Origin: Rothia nasisuis
GTDB taxonomy: Bacteria > Actinomycetota > Actinomycetes > Actinomycetales > Micrococcaceae
Direction: 5' to 3'
Assembly (NCBI RefSeq): GCF_928381405.1
Contig: NZ_CAKMSB010000004.1
Location: 124,001-188,000 of the forward strand
DNA: 64,000 nucleotides
The position numbers and the translations under genes were made by a program. The first letter of the stretch is position 1. Each line of letters opens with the position of its first letter. Below the pieces are notes generated by a model, which was not told the DNA's origin, made no database searches, and saw only the letters and a program-made list of their open reading frames with translations. Positions 16,290 to 27,000 of this stretch are shown piece by piece.

Positions 16290-16759
16290 GGGTATAAATA
16301 CGACGGCGAGTTACAGGGTTGCCGATATACACGCCGCCCCCATGCCTCACCCGAGTATCAATATCACGGATGGTGCTACAGATTTCCCGGGCAATATTAG
16401 CGGTGATAATCCCCTGACGCTCCCGCATCGCTTCAAACCCAGCGAAGAGAGCTTTTTGGTAGCGCAGGGCCTCCCGGGTTAGCCCCGCTGGCGTCCGTTG
16501 ATATCCTTGCTGCCCTAAAGAGTTCGTCGGTGGTAGTTACAATGTTCTCGATCTCAGAGCTTGCCTGGGCCTCAAGCAGCGCTAGAGAATGCAGGAAGAT
16601 GCTCGGGTTGGGCAGGGGCACCAGGGCCTCGTTCAACCCGGCAATAGCTACCCGCGCTTCGATAACCGCCTTGAGTACACGGGTGGTTTCCACGTAGTCG
16701 ACCGGCGGTAGCGGTGGGAGTTCATTGTAGGGTTCATCAGCAGACCAGGTCATGTACAA
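16290..16759 (-). pseudogene. Truncated and frameshifted Fic family gene
   Basis: The first 90 or so residues are a clear Fic N-terminal domain: LPPLPPVDYVETTRVLKAVIEAR, then EAQASSEIENIVTTTDELF with the inhibitory-helix-like SSEIEN. A one-base shift near 16471-16480 breaks the frame. Similarity then resumes in the next frame with EALRYQKALFAGFEAMRERQG and GGGVYIGNPVT..IYTPP, and ends at the MITE-like fragment. The catalytic HPFxDGNGR motif is absent, so no AMP-transferase activity is possible. It is a relic of a gene that would AMPylate target proteins. Confidence 0.85.
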
Positions 16760-16924
16760 AAGCTACCGATTTTTTGACAAATCCAGGTCACATTTCCAAT
16801 CTTTTGGCAGGTTCCTGGGCCACTCTCTCCCAACCCAAGAACCCTGCACACAGCGAATGCGACTAGCCCTTCAGCACGACTCAACGGTGTTCGCTACGCT
16901 CGCCGCTCCCGCTTCGGTCATCTC

Positions 16925-18211
16925 TTACGAGCTCGCGCGCTCGCTCCCGATGGCCTCAGCCAGCCTCCTCACACCCTCGGTCAGGGCGTCCGGATCGATG
17001 GCTGAGAAGGCGATACGCAGCTGGTTGGCACCGGGGTTGCGCGAAACGCCATCGGAGCCCACCACCGGCTCATAGAAAGCCGAGCCAGGAATAAAGACCA
17101 CACCGGCCTCGATTGCGGGGGCGAGGGCGTCCGTCGCGTCCTCATACTTGCCGCCGGCGGGCAGGGTCAGCCAGGTGAAGAAGCCGCCCTCGGGTACCGT
17201 CCAGGTGGTGCCCTCAGGCATGTACTTCTGACAGGCGTCCAGCACGGCCTTGCAACGGGCCTCATAGAGGGCAGCGGTGGCGCGGGTGTGGGACTCCCAC
17301 AGGCCCTCGCTCATGAAGCCCAGCACCAGGCGCTGCGAGAGCACCGACGGGCAGATGGTTACGGCCTCGCCCGCAATCTGCAGGAACTTACGCACGCGGA
17401 AGGGGGCAACCATCCAGCCCACGCGCACGCCGGGCGAGAAAACCTTGGAGAAAGAGCCAAGGTAGAGCACGTTCTCGGGGTCCAGAGAATAGAGGGAGCG
17501 GCGGCGTTCCCCGCTGAAGGAGAGCTGGCCGTAGGGGTTATCCTCAACGATCAGCACGTCAGCTTCACGGCAGACACGCACCAGCTCGGCGCGGCGCTCG
17601 TCCGACAGGGAAATGCCGGTGGGGTTCTGGAAGTTGGGGATGGTGTAGAGGAACTTAACCTGCTTACCCTCGGCCCGAATCGCCTCAATAGCCCGAGCGA
17701 CGGCGGCGGGGTCCAGGCCGTCCGCGTCCAGGGGTACCTGGCGGACGTCCGCCTGGTAGCCCTCGAAGACACCCAGGGCGCCGGTGTAGGTGGGGCCCTC
17801 CGCCAGGATTACATCGCCGGGGTTGACGAAGAGCTTGGTGGCCAGGTCCAGGCCCATCTGGGAGCCCGCGGTCATCTGAATGTCATCGACGGCCGGGCGG
17901 GCACCTTCCGATTCCATGAAGTCACAAACCAGCTCGGCCAGGGCCTCAAGGCCAGCACCTGAGCCATACTGCAGGACTTCCAGGCCCTCTTCTTCGATAA
18001 TGCGGGCGCTCATAGCCCCGAGAGTATCGAGGGGCAGCAGGTCAAGATCAGGGTTGCCGCCTGCCAGGGAGATAATGCCGGGGCGCATGGCCACCTCAAA
18101 GACGTCGCGCACAGCGGACGGGCGGAACCCGGCAGCGCGGTCAGCGAAGTGGCGCATGATGCGGGCTTCGGCAGGATTAGCTTCGGCCAGTAGGGCTGCA
18201 ATCTTGCTCAT
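16925..18211 (-). CDS. PLP-dependent class I aminotransferase (LysN/2-aminoadipate type)
   Basis: A 428-residue fold-type I aminotransferase. The PLP lysine is Lys256 in GSFSKVFSPGVRVGW; other family marks are GIISLAGGNPDLDLLP, LQYGSGAGLEALAE, IPNFQNPTG and VEDNPYGQL. There is no N-terminal DNA-binding domain, so it is not a MocR regulator. It follows the ureohydrolase gene with a 2-bp gap, so the two form one operon. With the ThDP decarboxylase at 36 kb this suggests transamination of arginine or a related guanidino amino acid to the 2-oxo acid, but the family is broad and the substrate is inferred from context only. Confidence 0.88.
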   Translation of the reverse strand: MSKIAALLAEANPAEARIMRHFADRAAGFRPSAVRDVFEVAMRPGIISLAGGNPDLDLLPLDTLGAMSARIIEEEGLEVLQYGSGAGLEALAELVCDFMESEGARPAVDDIQMTAGSQMGLDLATKLFVNPGDVILAEGPTYTGALGVFEGYQADVRQVPLDADGLDPAAVARAIEAIRAEGKQVKFLYTIPNFQNPTGISLSDERRAELVRVCREADVLIVEDNPYGQLSFSGERRRSLYSLDPENVLYLGSFSKVFSPGVRVGWMVAPFRVRKFLQIAGEAVTICPSVLSQRLVLGFMSEGLWESHTRATAALYEARCKAVLDACQKYMPEGTTWTVPEGGFFTWLTLPAGGKYEDATDALAPAIEAGVVFIPGSAFYEPVVGSDGVSRNPGANQLRIAFSAIDPDALTEGVRRLAEAIGSERASS

Positions 18212-18213
18212 GG

Positions 18214-19272
18214 TTACTCCTTGCCGCCGTAGGTAATATCAGCGACGCCGGACGCCGGGGAGGTCGGCTCAGCACCCACACCGGCGGCGTGTAGGGAGAT
18301 GAGTTCGTAGACGGTGTGGGCGGCAGCGATGCCGGTCAGTTCGGCGTGGTCGTAGGCCGGGGACACTTCCACCACCTCGGAGCCCACCAGGTTGAGCCCG
18401 CGCAGGCCGCGCAGGATTTCCAGCAGTTCGCGGGAGGTAATGCCGCCCGCTTCGGGGGTGCCGGTGCCGGGTGCGTGGGCGGGGTCCAGCACGTCGATGT
18501 CGATGGAGATATAGAGGGGCTTATCACCAATGCGCTGCCGCAGGAGTTCAACGACCTTCTGCACGCCCAGGTAGTAGACGTCCGCGCTGGTGACGATGCC
18601 AAAGCCGAAGCGGGCGTCGTCCTCAAGGTCTTCGGTGCCGTAGAGGGGGCCGCGGGTGCCCACGTGGCAGAGGGCGTCGGTGTCGAGCAGGTCTTCTTCG
18701 AAGGCGCGGCGGAAGGGGGTACCGTGGGTGTATTCGGCGCCGAAGTAGGTGTCCCAGGTATCCAGGTGGGCGTCGAAGTGCAGCAGGGCGATTTTGCCGT
18801 GCTTCTTGGCCAGGTTGCGCAGGTTGGCAAGGGCGACGGTGTGGTCACCGCCGATGGTGACCAGGCGGGCGCCGTCCTTGGTCAGTTCATGGGCGCCAGC
18901 CTCGAACATGGCAAGGGCTTCTTCGATGTTGAAAGGGTTGCCGATGACGTCACCGGCGTCGGCCACCTGGGCTTCTTTGAAGGGGGAGATGTTGGCAGCC
19001 GGGTTGAAGGGGCGCAGCAGGCGGGAGGACTCGCGCACGTGGTTGGAGCCGAAGCGGGCGCCGGGGCGGTAGGAGACGCCGGAGTCCCAGGGCATACCTG
19101 CCACGACGATGTCGGCTTTCTCGACCTGGTCCAGGCGGGGCAGGCGGGCGAAGGTGGCAAGGCCGGCCCAGCGGGGTACTTGAGCGGCGTTGACGGGGCC
19201 GACGCGTTCGACGCCGTCAGCACCGGTGGCGATGACGCGGTTGGGGTCAGCTGAGAAGAAGGCTTCTGCCAC
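18214..19272 (-). CDS. Ureohydrolase (agmatinase/guanidinobutyrase/arginase family)
   Basis: A 352-residue dimanganese hydrolase of the arginase superfamily. The metal-site motifs are all present: [15 protein letters not shown], and [22 protein letters not shown]. Enzymes of this group split a guanidino compound (agmatine, 4-guanidinobutyrate, guanidinopropionate) into urea and an amine; sequence alone does not tell which. The GTG at 19272 is chosen because AAAGGAGA lies 6-8 nt upstream and family similarity begins there; the frame stays open 82 codons further upstream without a ribosome site. It is first in an operon with the aminotransferase, which favours 4-guanidinobutyrate over agmatine. 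Confidence 0.9.
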   Translation of the reverse strand: MAEAFFSADPNRVIATGADGVERVGPVNAAQVPRWAGLATFARLPRLDQVEKADIVVAGMPWDSGVSYRPGARFGSNHVRESSRLLRPFNPAANISPFKEAQVADAGDVIGNPFNIEEALAMFEAGAHELTKDGARLVTIGGDHTVALANLRNLAKKHGKIALLHFDAHLDTWDTYFGAEYTHGTPFRRAFEEDLLDTDALCHVGTRGPLYGTEDLEDDARFGFGIVTSADVYYLGVQKVVELLRQRIGDKPLYISIDIDVLDPAHAPGTGTPEAGGITSRELLEILRGLRGLNLVGSEVVEVSPAYDHAELTGIAAAHTVYELISLHAAGVGAEPTSPASGVADITYGGKE

Positions 19273-19628
19273 AGGAATCTCCTTTGGTTTGCGGGTGCAG
19301 GTCTGTCTGTGCGGAACTATCCGGGTGGTGGGGGCAGGGCGAGCGCCGTGTGAGTGCCCACACTTATTCGCTACCACTATAGCGGCAGGACGCGGGGGCG
19401 CGGGGTGTTTTTTTGGGCCCCTACCGGTGGGGTTCCGATACTTATTCAGTGGAGGGCAAAGCCATACCGGGCGGCACTCCTCCCGATGGCGAACACCCGC
19501 ACTCCCCCGGCACAACACAGTGCCCAGCGGGGAGAGGCGGGTGCATAAGTTTGCGGCAGGGTGGGCATAAAAAATATGAGGGCACTATGGCGCAAAGTCC
19601 CACACTTTTATGTGCAGCCGGTTTGCCC
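19273..19628. other. Leader and spacer between ureohydrolase and galM (no gene seen)
   Basis: This ~355-bp stretch has no supported gene. It holds the ureohydrolase ribosome site and leader on the minus strand and the 3' flank of galM. GC-rich short inverted repeats (for example GGGCCCC..GGGG near 19415-19435) are present, but no convincing T-tailed terminator. The left boundary of the lactose/galactose module must lie here. Confidence 0.5.
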
Positions 19629-20561
19629 CTAGTCTTCTTGGATTCGCCACCAGCTGGTGTGGCTTTGGTGTGGTTCTAGTTCAATGAGGTCTGTGCCGCT
19701 GTTGAAGGCGTTTGCGGGGGCTGTCATGGGTTCAGCAGCAAGGGCTCGCCGCTGAGTTCCGTCTGTATAGAACTGCAACCATTCGATACCGTCTCCGATT
19801 GTTAGTCGGGTGGCTTCACCGTTGGGAGCGGTGAGGACGATGTGTGCTTCTCCAGCAGTTTTTTGGATTCCTCCGAAGGCGTGGTCGAGATTTATGCCCT
19901 TGAGGGGGAGTGTGTCTGCGAGATTGAGGTCTTCGGTGAGGGGGAGTTCCTGGGTGGGAATCATGGATTCGTTGACCTTGAGGTAGGTAGAGACAGGAGC
20001 AGTGAGGTTCCATGAGTCGACTGCGCCGGGGGTTTCCTGTTCTGTGCCTGTCATGAGGTAGGGGTGTGCGCCGAGGGCGTAGGGGGCTGTTGTTTCTCCA
20101 GTGTTGAGTGCGGTGAAGGTTGTGGTGAGCCCTTGGGCGGTGAGGGTGTAGGTTGCGGTGAGTTTGAGGGGGAAGGGGTAGCCGGGTTGGGGTACTAGGT
20201 GGAGATTGGCAGTGACTGATGATGAGTCGGGGGTGTTAATTGCTTGGTTGAGTTCCCAGCAGGTCCAGTCAGCGAGTCCGTGGATTGCATTTCTAAGGGT
20301 GGGTTCATTGATGGGCAGCTGGTACTCGGCGCCCTTCCAGGTGTATCGGCCTTCTGCTATGCGGTTGGGCCAGGGGGCGAGGAGGGCGCCTCGGGCGGCT
20401 TCTCGTATTTTGTGTGGTGGGGCGGGGAGTACGAGCTGTCGCCCTTTGGGGGAGGTGAGCGATGAGAGGTTGGCACCGACTTCGGTAATTGTTGCTTGGT
20501 AGCCGGAGTGTTTGAGGGTGACTGCGGCTCCCTGTGGCTGGTTCTGGGTGGAGGTGGACAT
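19629..20561 (-). CDS. galM: Aldose 1-epimerase family protein, copy 1
   Basis: A 310-residue galactose-mutarotase-fold protein. It would interconvert alpha- and beta-galactose before phosphorylation. Family marks are APWPNRIAEGRYTW (residues ~60-75), NAIHGL with the catalytic-site histidine, and the second histidine in YALGAHPYLM. It is last in a leftward deoR-galT-galK-galM operon, 7 bp after galK. A second copy, moderately diverged, lies at 51.2 kb. Confidence 0.88.
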   Translation of the reverse strand: MSTSTQNQPQGAAVTLKHSGYQATITEVGANLSSLTSPKGRQLVLPAPPHKIREAARGALLAPWPNRIAEGRYTWKGAEYQLPINEPTLRNAIHGLADWTCWELNQAINTPDSSSVTANLHLVPQPGYPFPLKLTATYTLTAQGLTTTFTALNTGETTAPYALGAHPYLMTGTEQETPGAVDSWNLTAPVSTYLKVNESMIPTQELPLTEDLNLADTLPLKGINLDHAFGGIQKTAGEAHIVLTAPNGEATRLTIGDGIEWLQFYTDGTQRRALAAEPMTAPANAFNSGTDLIELEPHQSHTSWWRIQED

Positions 20562-20568
20562 GGAAATC

Positions 20569-21903
20569 TTACTCCTTCTCCGCGGATCGGGAGGGGGTGG
20601 CTACCAAGAACTCTGGGGGGGTGAAGCCTTCACGGTCGAATGCTTCTGCAACTGCTTCAGCGAGGTTCTCCAGGTTTTCAGTAGGAACCAGTGCAATAGC
20701 AGAGCCACCGAAGCCACCTCCTGTCATGCGGGCTCCTAGTGCTCCTGCTTCGCGGGCGGCGTTAACTGCGGTGTCTAGTTCGGGGCATGAGACTCGGTAC
20801 TGGTCACGGAGGGAATCGTGGGAGGCGTTGAGGAGTTCACCGAGCTTTTCCCATACGTCATCGGCTGGTGAGTTTACATTGTCGAAGAGGGCGATACATT
20901 CTTCAACGCGAGCAATTTCGGTCCAGACGTGGCGTAGGGCATCACGGATTACTGCCCGGTCTGTTCCGTCGGGCAGGTTGTAGGAGTCTACGTTGTTATC
21001 CCACTGTTCGATGAGTTCTTGGGTTTCTTTGAGGGTGGGGGTTCCTTGGAAAGCGTCTCGGAGGTGGTTCACGCCCAGGGCTTCGCGGGCAACCTCGGTT
21101 GCTGCCCGTCGGGCGGCGTATTGCCCGTCGGAGAGGTTGTGGTAGGCTCGGGTGTCTATCACGAGTACGGAGAGGTTGGCTGAGGCGACGTCGACGGTAA
21201 GAGGGCGGGTGGAGAAGTCGCGGCAGTCGATGGCGAGGACGGAGCCTTCTTCTGCACGGAGGGAAATTGACTGGTCCATGCCACCTGTTGAGGCCCCTGC
21301 GATGTCGTTTTCTGCTTGGATACAGGCTGAGGCCAGTGCGGCACGTCCCTGGTCGGTGCTGGCGAGGAGTTCTCTAGTGGGCTGTTGGGCGGTTAGCAGG
21401 TCGTCAACGCCGAGAGCTACAGCGCACTCTAGGGCAGCTGATGATGAGAGTCCTGCACCCAGGGGGACGGAAGAGTCGATGGCGATGTTGGCGCCGAACC
21501 CTTCCGGCGAGAAACCAGCAAAATCGCCCTGCTTTTGCTGTTGCATAGCCCAGGGAACACCTGCAACGTAGGAGAGCCAGCCGGAGAGGGGCTGGGTGCC
21601 CACCTCAGCAAACTGAACGGTTTCAGTATTGTCATCAGGGGCAGTTGAACCGGCATCACCCTGAGCGGTGACTGCCGTAATTTTTCCATCTTGGCGGGGG
21701 GCCATTGCTACGAAGGTGCGTTGGGGGAGGGCAAAGGGAAGGACGGTGCCACCGCAGTAGTCGATGTGTTCGCCCAGAAGGTTGACGCGCCCAGGGGCTG
21801 AGTACACTCCGTAAGGGGCTTCCCCAAAGGACGTATAGAAGCGGTCTTCGACGTTCTTGCGGAGTGTCTGTGCAGGTACGGTGTTCTTCCAGATAGCAGG
21901 CAT
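20569..21903 (-). CDS. galK: Galactokinase, copy 1
   Basis: A 444-residue GHMP kinase that phosphorylates galactose at C1. Signature motifs are GRVNLLGEHIDYCGGTVLPFAL (residues ~39-60), the P-loop-like VPLGAGLSSSAALECA (~150-165), and ARMTGGGFGGSAIAL near the C-terminus. The length is slightly above the usual ~390 because of an N-terminal extension and an insertion. It lies 12 bp after galT in the same operon. It is highly similar throughout to the second copy at 46.6 kb. Confidence 0.95.
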   Translation of the reverse strand: MPAIWKNTVPAQTLRKNVEDRFYTSFGEAPYGVYSAPGRVNLLGEHIDYCGGTVLPFALPQRTFVAMAPRQDGKITAVTAQGDAGSTAPDDNTETVQFAEVGTQPLSGWLSYVAGVPWAMQQQKQGDFAGFSPEGFGANIAIDSSVPLGAGLSSSAALECAVALGVDDLLTAQQPTRELLASTDQGRAALASACIQAENDIAGASTGGMDQSISLRAEEGSVLAIDCRDFSTRPLTVDVASANLSVLVIDTRAYHNLSDGQYAARRAATEVAREALGVNHLRDAFQGTPTLKETQELIEQWDNNVDSYNLPDGTDRAVIRDALRHVWTEIARVEECIALFDNVNSPADDVWEKLGELLNASHDSLRDQYRVSCPELDTAVNAAREAGALGARMTGGGFGGSAIALVPTENLENLAEAVAEAFDREGFTPPEFLVATPSRSAEKE

Positions 21904-21915
21904 GGTGTGTTTCCT

Positions 21916-23040
21916 TTATGCGTCAGAAGCAAGTTCTTTGAATCGGGTGGCGATACGCTCGGGTGTGGTGTCAGATACCCACGCGGCCATAGCGGATTCT
22001 GAGCCAGCCAGGTATTTCATCTTTCCGGGGGCACGCAGGAGGGAGAAAACGTGGAGGTACATGCGTGAGACGTTTTTTCCGCCGATGATGGGGGCCTGGT
22101 GCCAGGCTGAGATGTAGGGGATTTTGTCTACCCCTTCGAAGAATTTGTCGAGTCGATGCAACAGGTCTAGGTACAGCTCGGTGAGTTCGTCTTTTTCTGC
22201 TTCGGTAAGTTCTGTGAAGTCACGAACCGGGCGTTTGGGCATGACCATAAGTTCTACAGGCCACTTGGCGGCATACGGTACATACGCCACAAAGGAGTCG
22301 GTTTTCCTAATGATTCGTTCTTCTGCTGCAAGTTCCGCAGCGAGAACATCTCCCAGGAGGTCTCCACCGGTTTCTGATGCCCATGCGTCTGCTCGCCGTG
22401 CAACAGAAGCTGTATAGGACGGCATGTAGGGGTAGGCGTAGATCTGACCGTGGGGGTGGGGCAGGGTTACACCAATTTCTTCTCCACGGTTTTCGAAGGG
22501 AAAGACCTGTACGACTCCGTCGAGGGCTGAGAGCTCCTTGGTGCGGTGGGTCCAAGCTTCTACAACGGTGCGTGCCCGTTCATAGCTGAGGGAGCCAAAA
22601 GAACCGTACTGGTCTGAGGTGAAGCTGATAACCTCGCAACGGCCGCCTGGTGTGGTCTCCTTGAAAAGGGGCTCGTCTCGGAGGGTCTCTAGCGGCCCTT
22701 GCAGTGAAGGGAAACGGTTTTCAAAGACAACAACGTCGTAGGATTCTTCCGGGATTTCACCGGGTACGGTTCCTACGCCAGCAGGTGCCAGGGGGTCCTC
22801 ATCAGCAGGCGGCAGGAAGGTTCGGTTGTTGCGGTGAGCAGCGATAGCAATTGATTCGCCGGTCAGAGGGTCGGTACGCACGCAGGCAGCTTCGTGGGGA
22901 GGCAGAGTGCGAGGTTCCAGGGGGCGGGTATCGCGGATGGTTCGGGTTTTCCGGCCTGAGAGGTAGGGTTCAGAGTCATCGAAGAAGATGATTTCTCGCC
23001 CGTCTGCGAGGGTTCCTTTAGTAACTTTTACGTTGGTCAT
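21916..23040 (-). CDS. galT: Galactose-1-phosphate uridylyltransferase, copy 1
   Basis: A 374-residue HIT-superfamily enzyme that exchanges UMP between UDP-glucose and galactose-1-phosphate. The active-site HPHGQIYAYPY holds the nucleophilic histidine (His195-Pro-His197), and the substrate-binding FENRFPSLQGP and SAWHQAP segments are present. Its start overlaps the deoR stop by 4 bp (ATGA), so the repressor and enzyme are translated together. No galE is in the window, so UDP-galactose recycling must be encoded elsewhere. Confidence 0.95.
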   Translation of the reverse strand: MTNVKVTKGTLADGREIIFFDDSEPYLSGRKTRTIRDTRPLEPRTLPPHEAACVRTDPLTGESIAIAAHRNNRTFLPPADEDPLAPAGVGTVPGEIPEESYDVVVFENRFPSLQGPLETLRDEPLFKETTPGGRCEVISFTSDQYGSFGSLSYERARTVVEAWTHRTKELSALDGVVQVFPFENRGEEIGVTLPHPHGQIYAYPYMPSYTASVARRADAWASETGGDLLGDVLAAELAAEERIIRKTDSFVAYVPYAAKWPVELMVMPKRPVRDFTELTEAEKDELTELYLDLLHRLDKFFEGVDKIPYISAWHQAPIIGGKNVSRMYLHVFSLLRAPGKMKYLAGSESAMAAWVSDTTPERIATRFKELASDA

Positions 23041-23807
23041 GCGGTAATCACCTTAGCTACGTTGTCGGATAGGAAGTTGTGTCGTTCCTGGGTGAGTTCG
23101 TCGGTGACGACGGTGTCGATGTCTGCCCAGGAGGCAAACCGGGATAGCCCAGCCACATTCCATTTACTGGAGTCGAAAACAGCCACGGTGTCGTGGGCGT
23201 TTGCGATAAAAGTTCTGTTAGTACTGGTCTCGTTCATGTTGGGGGTGTACATGCCTTTCAGAGTCACACCGTGAGCACCCAGAAACAGAACATCGATGTT
23301 GAGGTTTGCCAGGGTTGCGTCCGCAAGCGGTCCAACGAAGGCGTCAGAGGGTGTGCGCTCACCGCCGATAAGGAGCACTTTGGGCTTGTTCCTTGTGTCA
23401 GCTAACCCGTGGAAGAAGTCAGAGACGGGGAGGGAGTTAGTGACGATGGTGAGGTTCTCAAGCTCTGTGCGGGTAGCTATTTCTTGGGCAAGGCGTGCGC
23501 TGGTTGAGCCTCCGCCGATTGCAATTGACTGGCCGCTGCGGACTAGCTGGGCTGCGGCCTTTGCAATTTTTGCTTTCGACTCTGCGTTGAGCATGGTCTT
23601 CTCAGCAAAGATTGGCTCATGGGTAGATTCAGAGATGGTTGCACCTCCGTGAACCCTGCTCAGTAACCCCTGTTCTTCTAGTTCTGCCAGGTCACGGCGA
23701 ATCGTCATCGCAGATACATTCAGCAGGCCAGCCAGATCTTGGACCTGAACAGTGCCTTTTTCCTGTACTTTTGCAACGATTGCGTTGTGGCGTTGTTGAG
23801 CCAGCAC
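23037..23807 (-). CDS. DeoR/GlpR-family repressor of galactose/lactose module 1
   Basis: A 256-residue regulator. The N-terminal winged helix is QRHNAIVAKVQEKGTVQVQDLAGLLNVSAMTIRRDLAELEEQGLLSRVHGGA, the classical DeoR signature. The C-terminal domain binds phosphosugars (GGGSTSARLAQEI, TNSLPVSDFF). It starts with GTG, preceded by GAGG. It is first in the galT-galK-galM operon and divergent from lacZ, so it probably controls both directions through the operators in the 246-bp spacer, with a galactose phosphate as likely inducer. It closely resembles the second DeoR at 44.7 kb. Confidence 0.9.
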   Translation of the reverse strand: MLAQQRHNAIVAKVQEKGTVQVQDLAGLLNVSAMTIRRDLAELEEQGLLSRVHGGATISESTHEPIFAEKTMLNAESKAKIAKAAAQLVRSGQSIAIGGGSTSARLAQEIATRTELENLTIVTNSLPVSDFFHGLADTRNKPKVLLIGGERTPSDAFVGPLADATLANLNIDVLFLGAHGVTLKGMYTPNMNETSTNRTFIANAHDTVAVFDSSKWNVAGLSRFASWADIDTVVTDELTQERHNFLSDNVAKVITA

Positions 23808-24053
23808 TTAAACCTCATTCCGGTTGTAACAACTTCTTCTAAAATGAACAATATCAAACAAAAACGAGCATTTCCAGAGCTGAAACGTGCTCAAAATGGG
23901 TTTTTTGAACAAAAAAGAACGATTTTTTGTTCAGATATCTACACAAAGCAACAATATTGAACTAATATGAACACCGTAGGGCTTGAGCCTCAGCCCTCTC
24001 GATAGCAACAGGACCCGAGGTTCAGCCAATTCCATCAGGAAGGACAAGAGAGC
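23808..24053. promoter_or_regulatory. Divergent deoR/lacZ control region with inverted repeats
   Basis: GAACAAAAAA (23907-23916) and TTTTTTGTTC (23923-23932) form a perfect 10-bp inverted repeat. GAACAATATCAAAC (23846-23859) matches 12 of 14 bases of a motif upstream of the alpha-galactosidase gene, so both modules may be read by the same or sister DeoR proteins. The AT-rich stretch to 23970 holds several -10-like hexamers for lacZ. Confidence 0.55.
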
Positions 24054-27000
24054 ATGTACCCCACCAAGCACCACGAGAGCCTCAACGTTCTCCACGAGAA
24101 CGTCCTCGCTCCCCGGGCCTACTACGTCCCCGCCTCCCATGACATGGGCCCGCTGGTGAACAACCGCGAGTCCTCCGACCGCTTCCTCAACCTCAATGGA
24201 ACCTGGCAGTTCACCTACTTCAACGACGATTCCGAACTACCACAGGACTTCCACACTGCCACATACGCCCACACCGACGCGTCCCCCATCATCGTCCCGG
24301 GCGCCTGGCAAACCCAGGGCTTCGACACCCACCAGTACACCAACTTCAAATACCCCTTCCCTCTTGACCCACCCTTCGTACCCCACGAAAACCCCTGCGG
24401 TCTTTACACTCTAGACTTCCAGTACGCCCAGGATCAGCAGGCCCCGCTCGCCCACCTCACCTTTGAAGGCGTTGATTCATGCTTCTACCTCTGGGTCAAC
24501 GGAAGCTACATCGGCTACAGCCAGGTATCCCACGCAAGCAGCGAATTCGACATCACCGAATACCTCACCAACGGCTCAAACCGCCTCACCGTACTCGTTT
24601 ACAAGTGGTGCGATGGCTCCTACCTCGAAGACCAGGACAAATTCCGCATGAGCGGCATCTTCCGAGACGTCTACATTCTCAGCCGCCCCCGCCACGCCCT
24701 CTACGACTACTTCATCACCACCGACCTCAACGAAAAAACCAGCGACGCGACCCTCAACATCGCGGCACGCTTCCTCAGCCAAGAAACACACACCACACTC
24801 ACCCTCACCAAGGCTGAAGGCGAAGAGGTAGCGAGCTCCACGCTCACACCCAATGCTGCCAACCCCAACTTCACTCACTCAGCAACCCTTCATATCCCTA
24901 ACGCCCACACCTGGAACCCAGAAAACCCCTACCTCTACACCCTCCACCTAAAAACCCAGGACGAGGTCATCACCGAACGTGTGGGCGTCCGCACCATTCG
25001 CATTGAACACAATGTCATTCTGCTCAACGGCAAGCCCATCACCTTCCGCGGCATAAACCGCCACGACTCCGACCCCGTCACCGGCCCAACCGTGGACTAC
25101 AACCACATCAAACGCGACCTCGGACTCATCAAACAGCACAACTTCAACGCTATCCGTAGCAGCCACTACCCCAACTCCCCCTACTTCTACCAAATGTGCG
25201 ATGAGTACGGGTTCCTCGTCATGAGCGAAGCCGACAACGAAAGCCACGGTACCCAGGTCCAGTACCTCGAAGATGGCTCCTTCGACAACCAGGTAAATCA
25301 CTGGAACGAACGCATCTCAGACAACCCAGAATGGACTGAAGCAACACTCGACCGTGTCCAGCTCTGCGTGCTCCGCGAAAAGAACCGCCCCAGCATTGTC
25401 TCCTGGTCAGCAGGTAACGAATGCGGCTACGGCGTTACCCTCGAAGAGTCCCTCGCCTGGGTCAAGTCCTACGACACCACCCGAATCACCCAGTACGAAA
25501 GCGCCTACTACGACGACAAAAAGCGCCGCTACGGCTACTCCAACATCGACCTCTACAGCCGCATGTACCCGCCCTTCGAGGACATCGAACAGTACCTCAA
25601 CAGCAACCCCAATAAGCCCTTCCTCCTCGTCGAGTACGCCCACGCTATGGGCAACGGCCCCGGCAACCTCGAAGACTACTTCCAGGTCATCGACCAGAAC
25701 CAGGCAATGTGCGGCGGCTTCGTTTGGGAATGGTGCGACCACGCCATCTACGCTGGTACCACCAAAAATGGCACACCCAAATACCTCTACGGCGGCGACC
25801 ACGGCGAAGAAGTACACGACGGAAACTTCTGCATGGACGGCCTTGTCTACCCCGACCGCACTCCCCACGTTGGTCTCCTCGAATACCGCAACGTCTACCG
25901 CCCCCTCAGAGTCGTCTCCTTCGACACCGTATCCGGCTCCCTCACCCTCAAGAACTACCTTGACTTCACCGACGCACAAGAAGCCATAGAACTGAAATAC
26001 ACCTTCAGCCAGGACGGCGTAGAAGTAGCATCAGGCACCTACCACTTTGAGCAGGCATTCCTCCCCCACCAAGAAACCACCATTAACCTTGAGGCACCTT
26101 CGCTCACCAGCGGACGCTGCTACCTCCACATCGAATACATTCTCAAGAAGGACCTCCCCCTACTTCCCACAGGCCTCTTCCTCGGCCGCGACGAAGTACC
26201 CGTCCACACCATCAACCCCACCCATGCCAAGGCACTAGATATTCTGGTCACCACCAACAACGCACAGAACCTCGCTGTAACCGAAACAGGTAAGCACTAC
26301 ACCGTCCAAGGCGATGGATTCACCTACACCTTCAACCGACGAACCGGTGTATTCGACCAGCTCTCCACCAAAGACCACAACCTCCTCACCCAGCCCATGA
26401 ACATCAATATCTGGCGGGCACCCACAGATAATGACATGTACATCAAACTCAAATGGGCAGAAGCGCACTACCACCAGGCCTACTCAAGGGTCTACACCAG
26501 CGGATACACGCACACCGAAAACGGTGTCACCATCTCCTGCACCCTGAACATGGTAGCCCCCACAGTGCAACCCATCTTCACCGGCACCGTCCTCTGGAAC
26601 ATCACAAACGACGGAAAAATCACCGCTCGATTCAACATCGAACGCGCCCCAGAATTCCCCGCCCTCCCCCGCTTCGGAGTTCGCCTCTTCCTCGACAAGT
26701 CTTTTGCCGATGTTGAGTACTTCGGCCTGGGTCCCCATGAAAGCTACAGCGACAAACACGAAGCAAGCTACCACGGCACCTTCCAATCTTCCGTCGAAGA
26801 TCTCCACGAGGACTACATCATGCCGCAGGAAAACGGTAGCCGATTCGACTGCGACTACGTCCACCTATCAAGCCCCCACCATCACCTCTCTGTAGCCTCC
26901 GAACACCCCTTCTCGTTCAGTGCCTCCCACTACACGCAGGAAGAGCTGACGAACAAAAACCATAATTTCGAGCTGGTCGAAGCCGACTCAACAGTCCTCT

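Noticed and set aside
18316-19254. 312-codon open frame antisense to the ureohydrolase
   Set aside because: It mirrors the codon pattern of the real gene, is very rich in Gly/Val/Ala, lacks a ribosome site, and the opposite strand has clear catalytic motifs.
25407-25979. 190-codon antisense frame in lacZ-1
   Set aside because: Val/Glu/Gly-rich shadow of a C-ending codon gene with no ribosome site.
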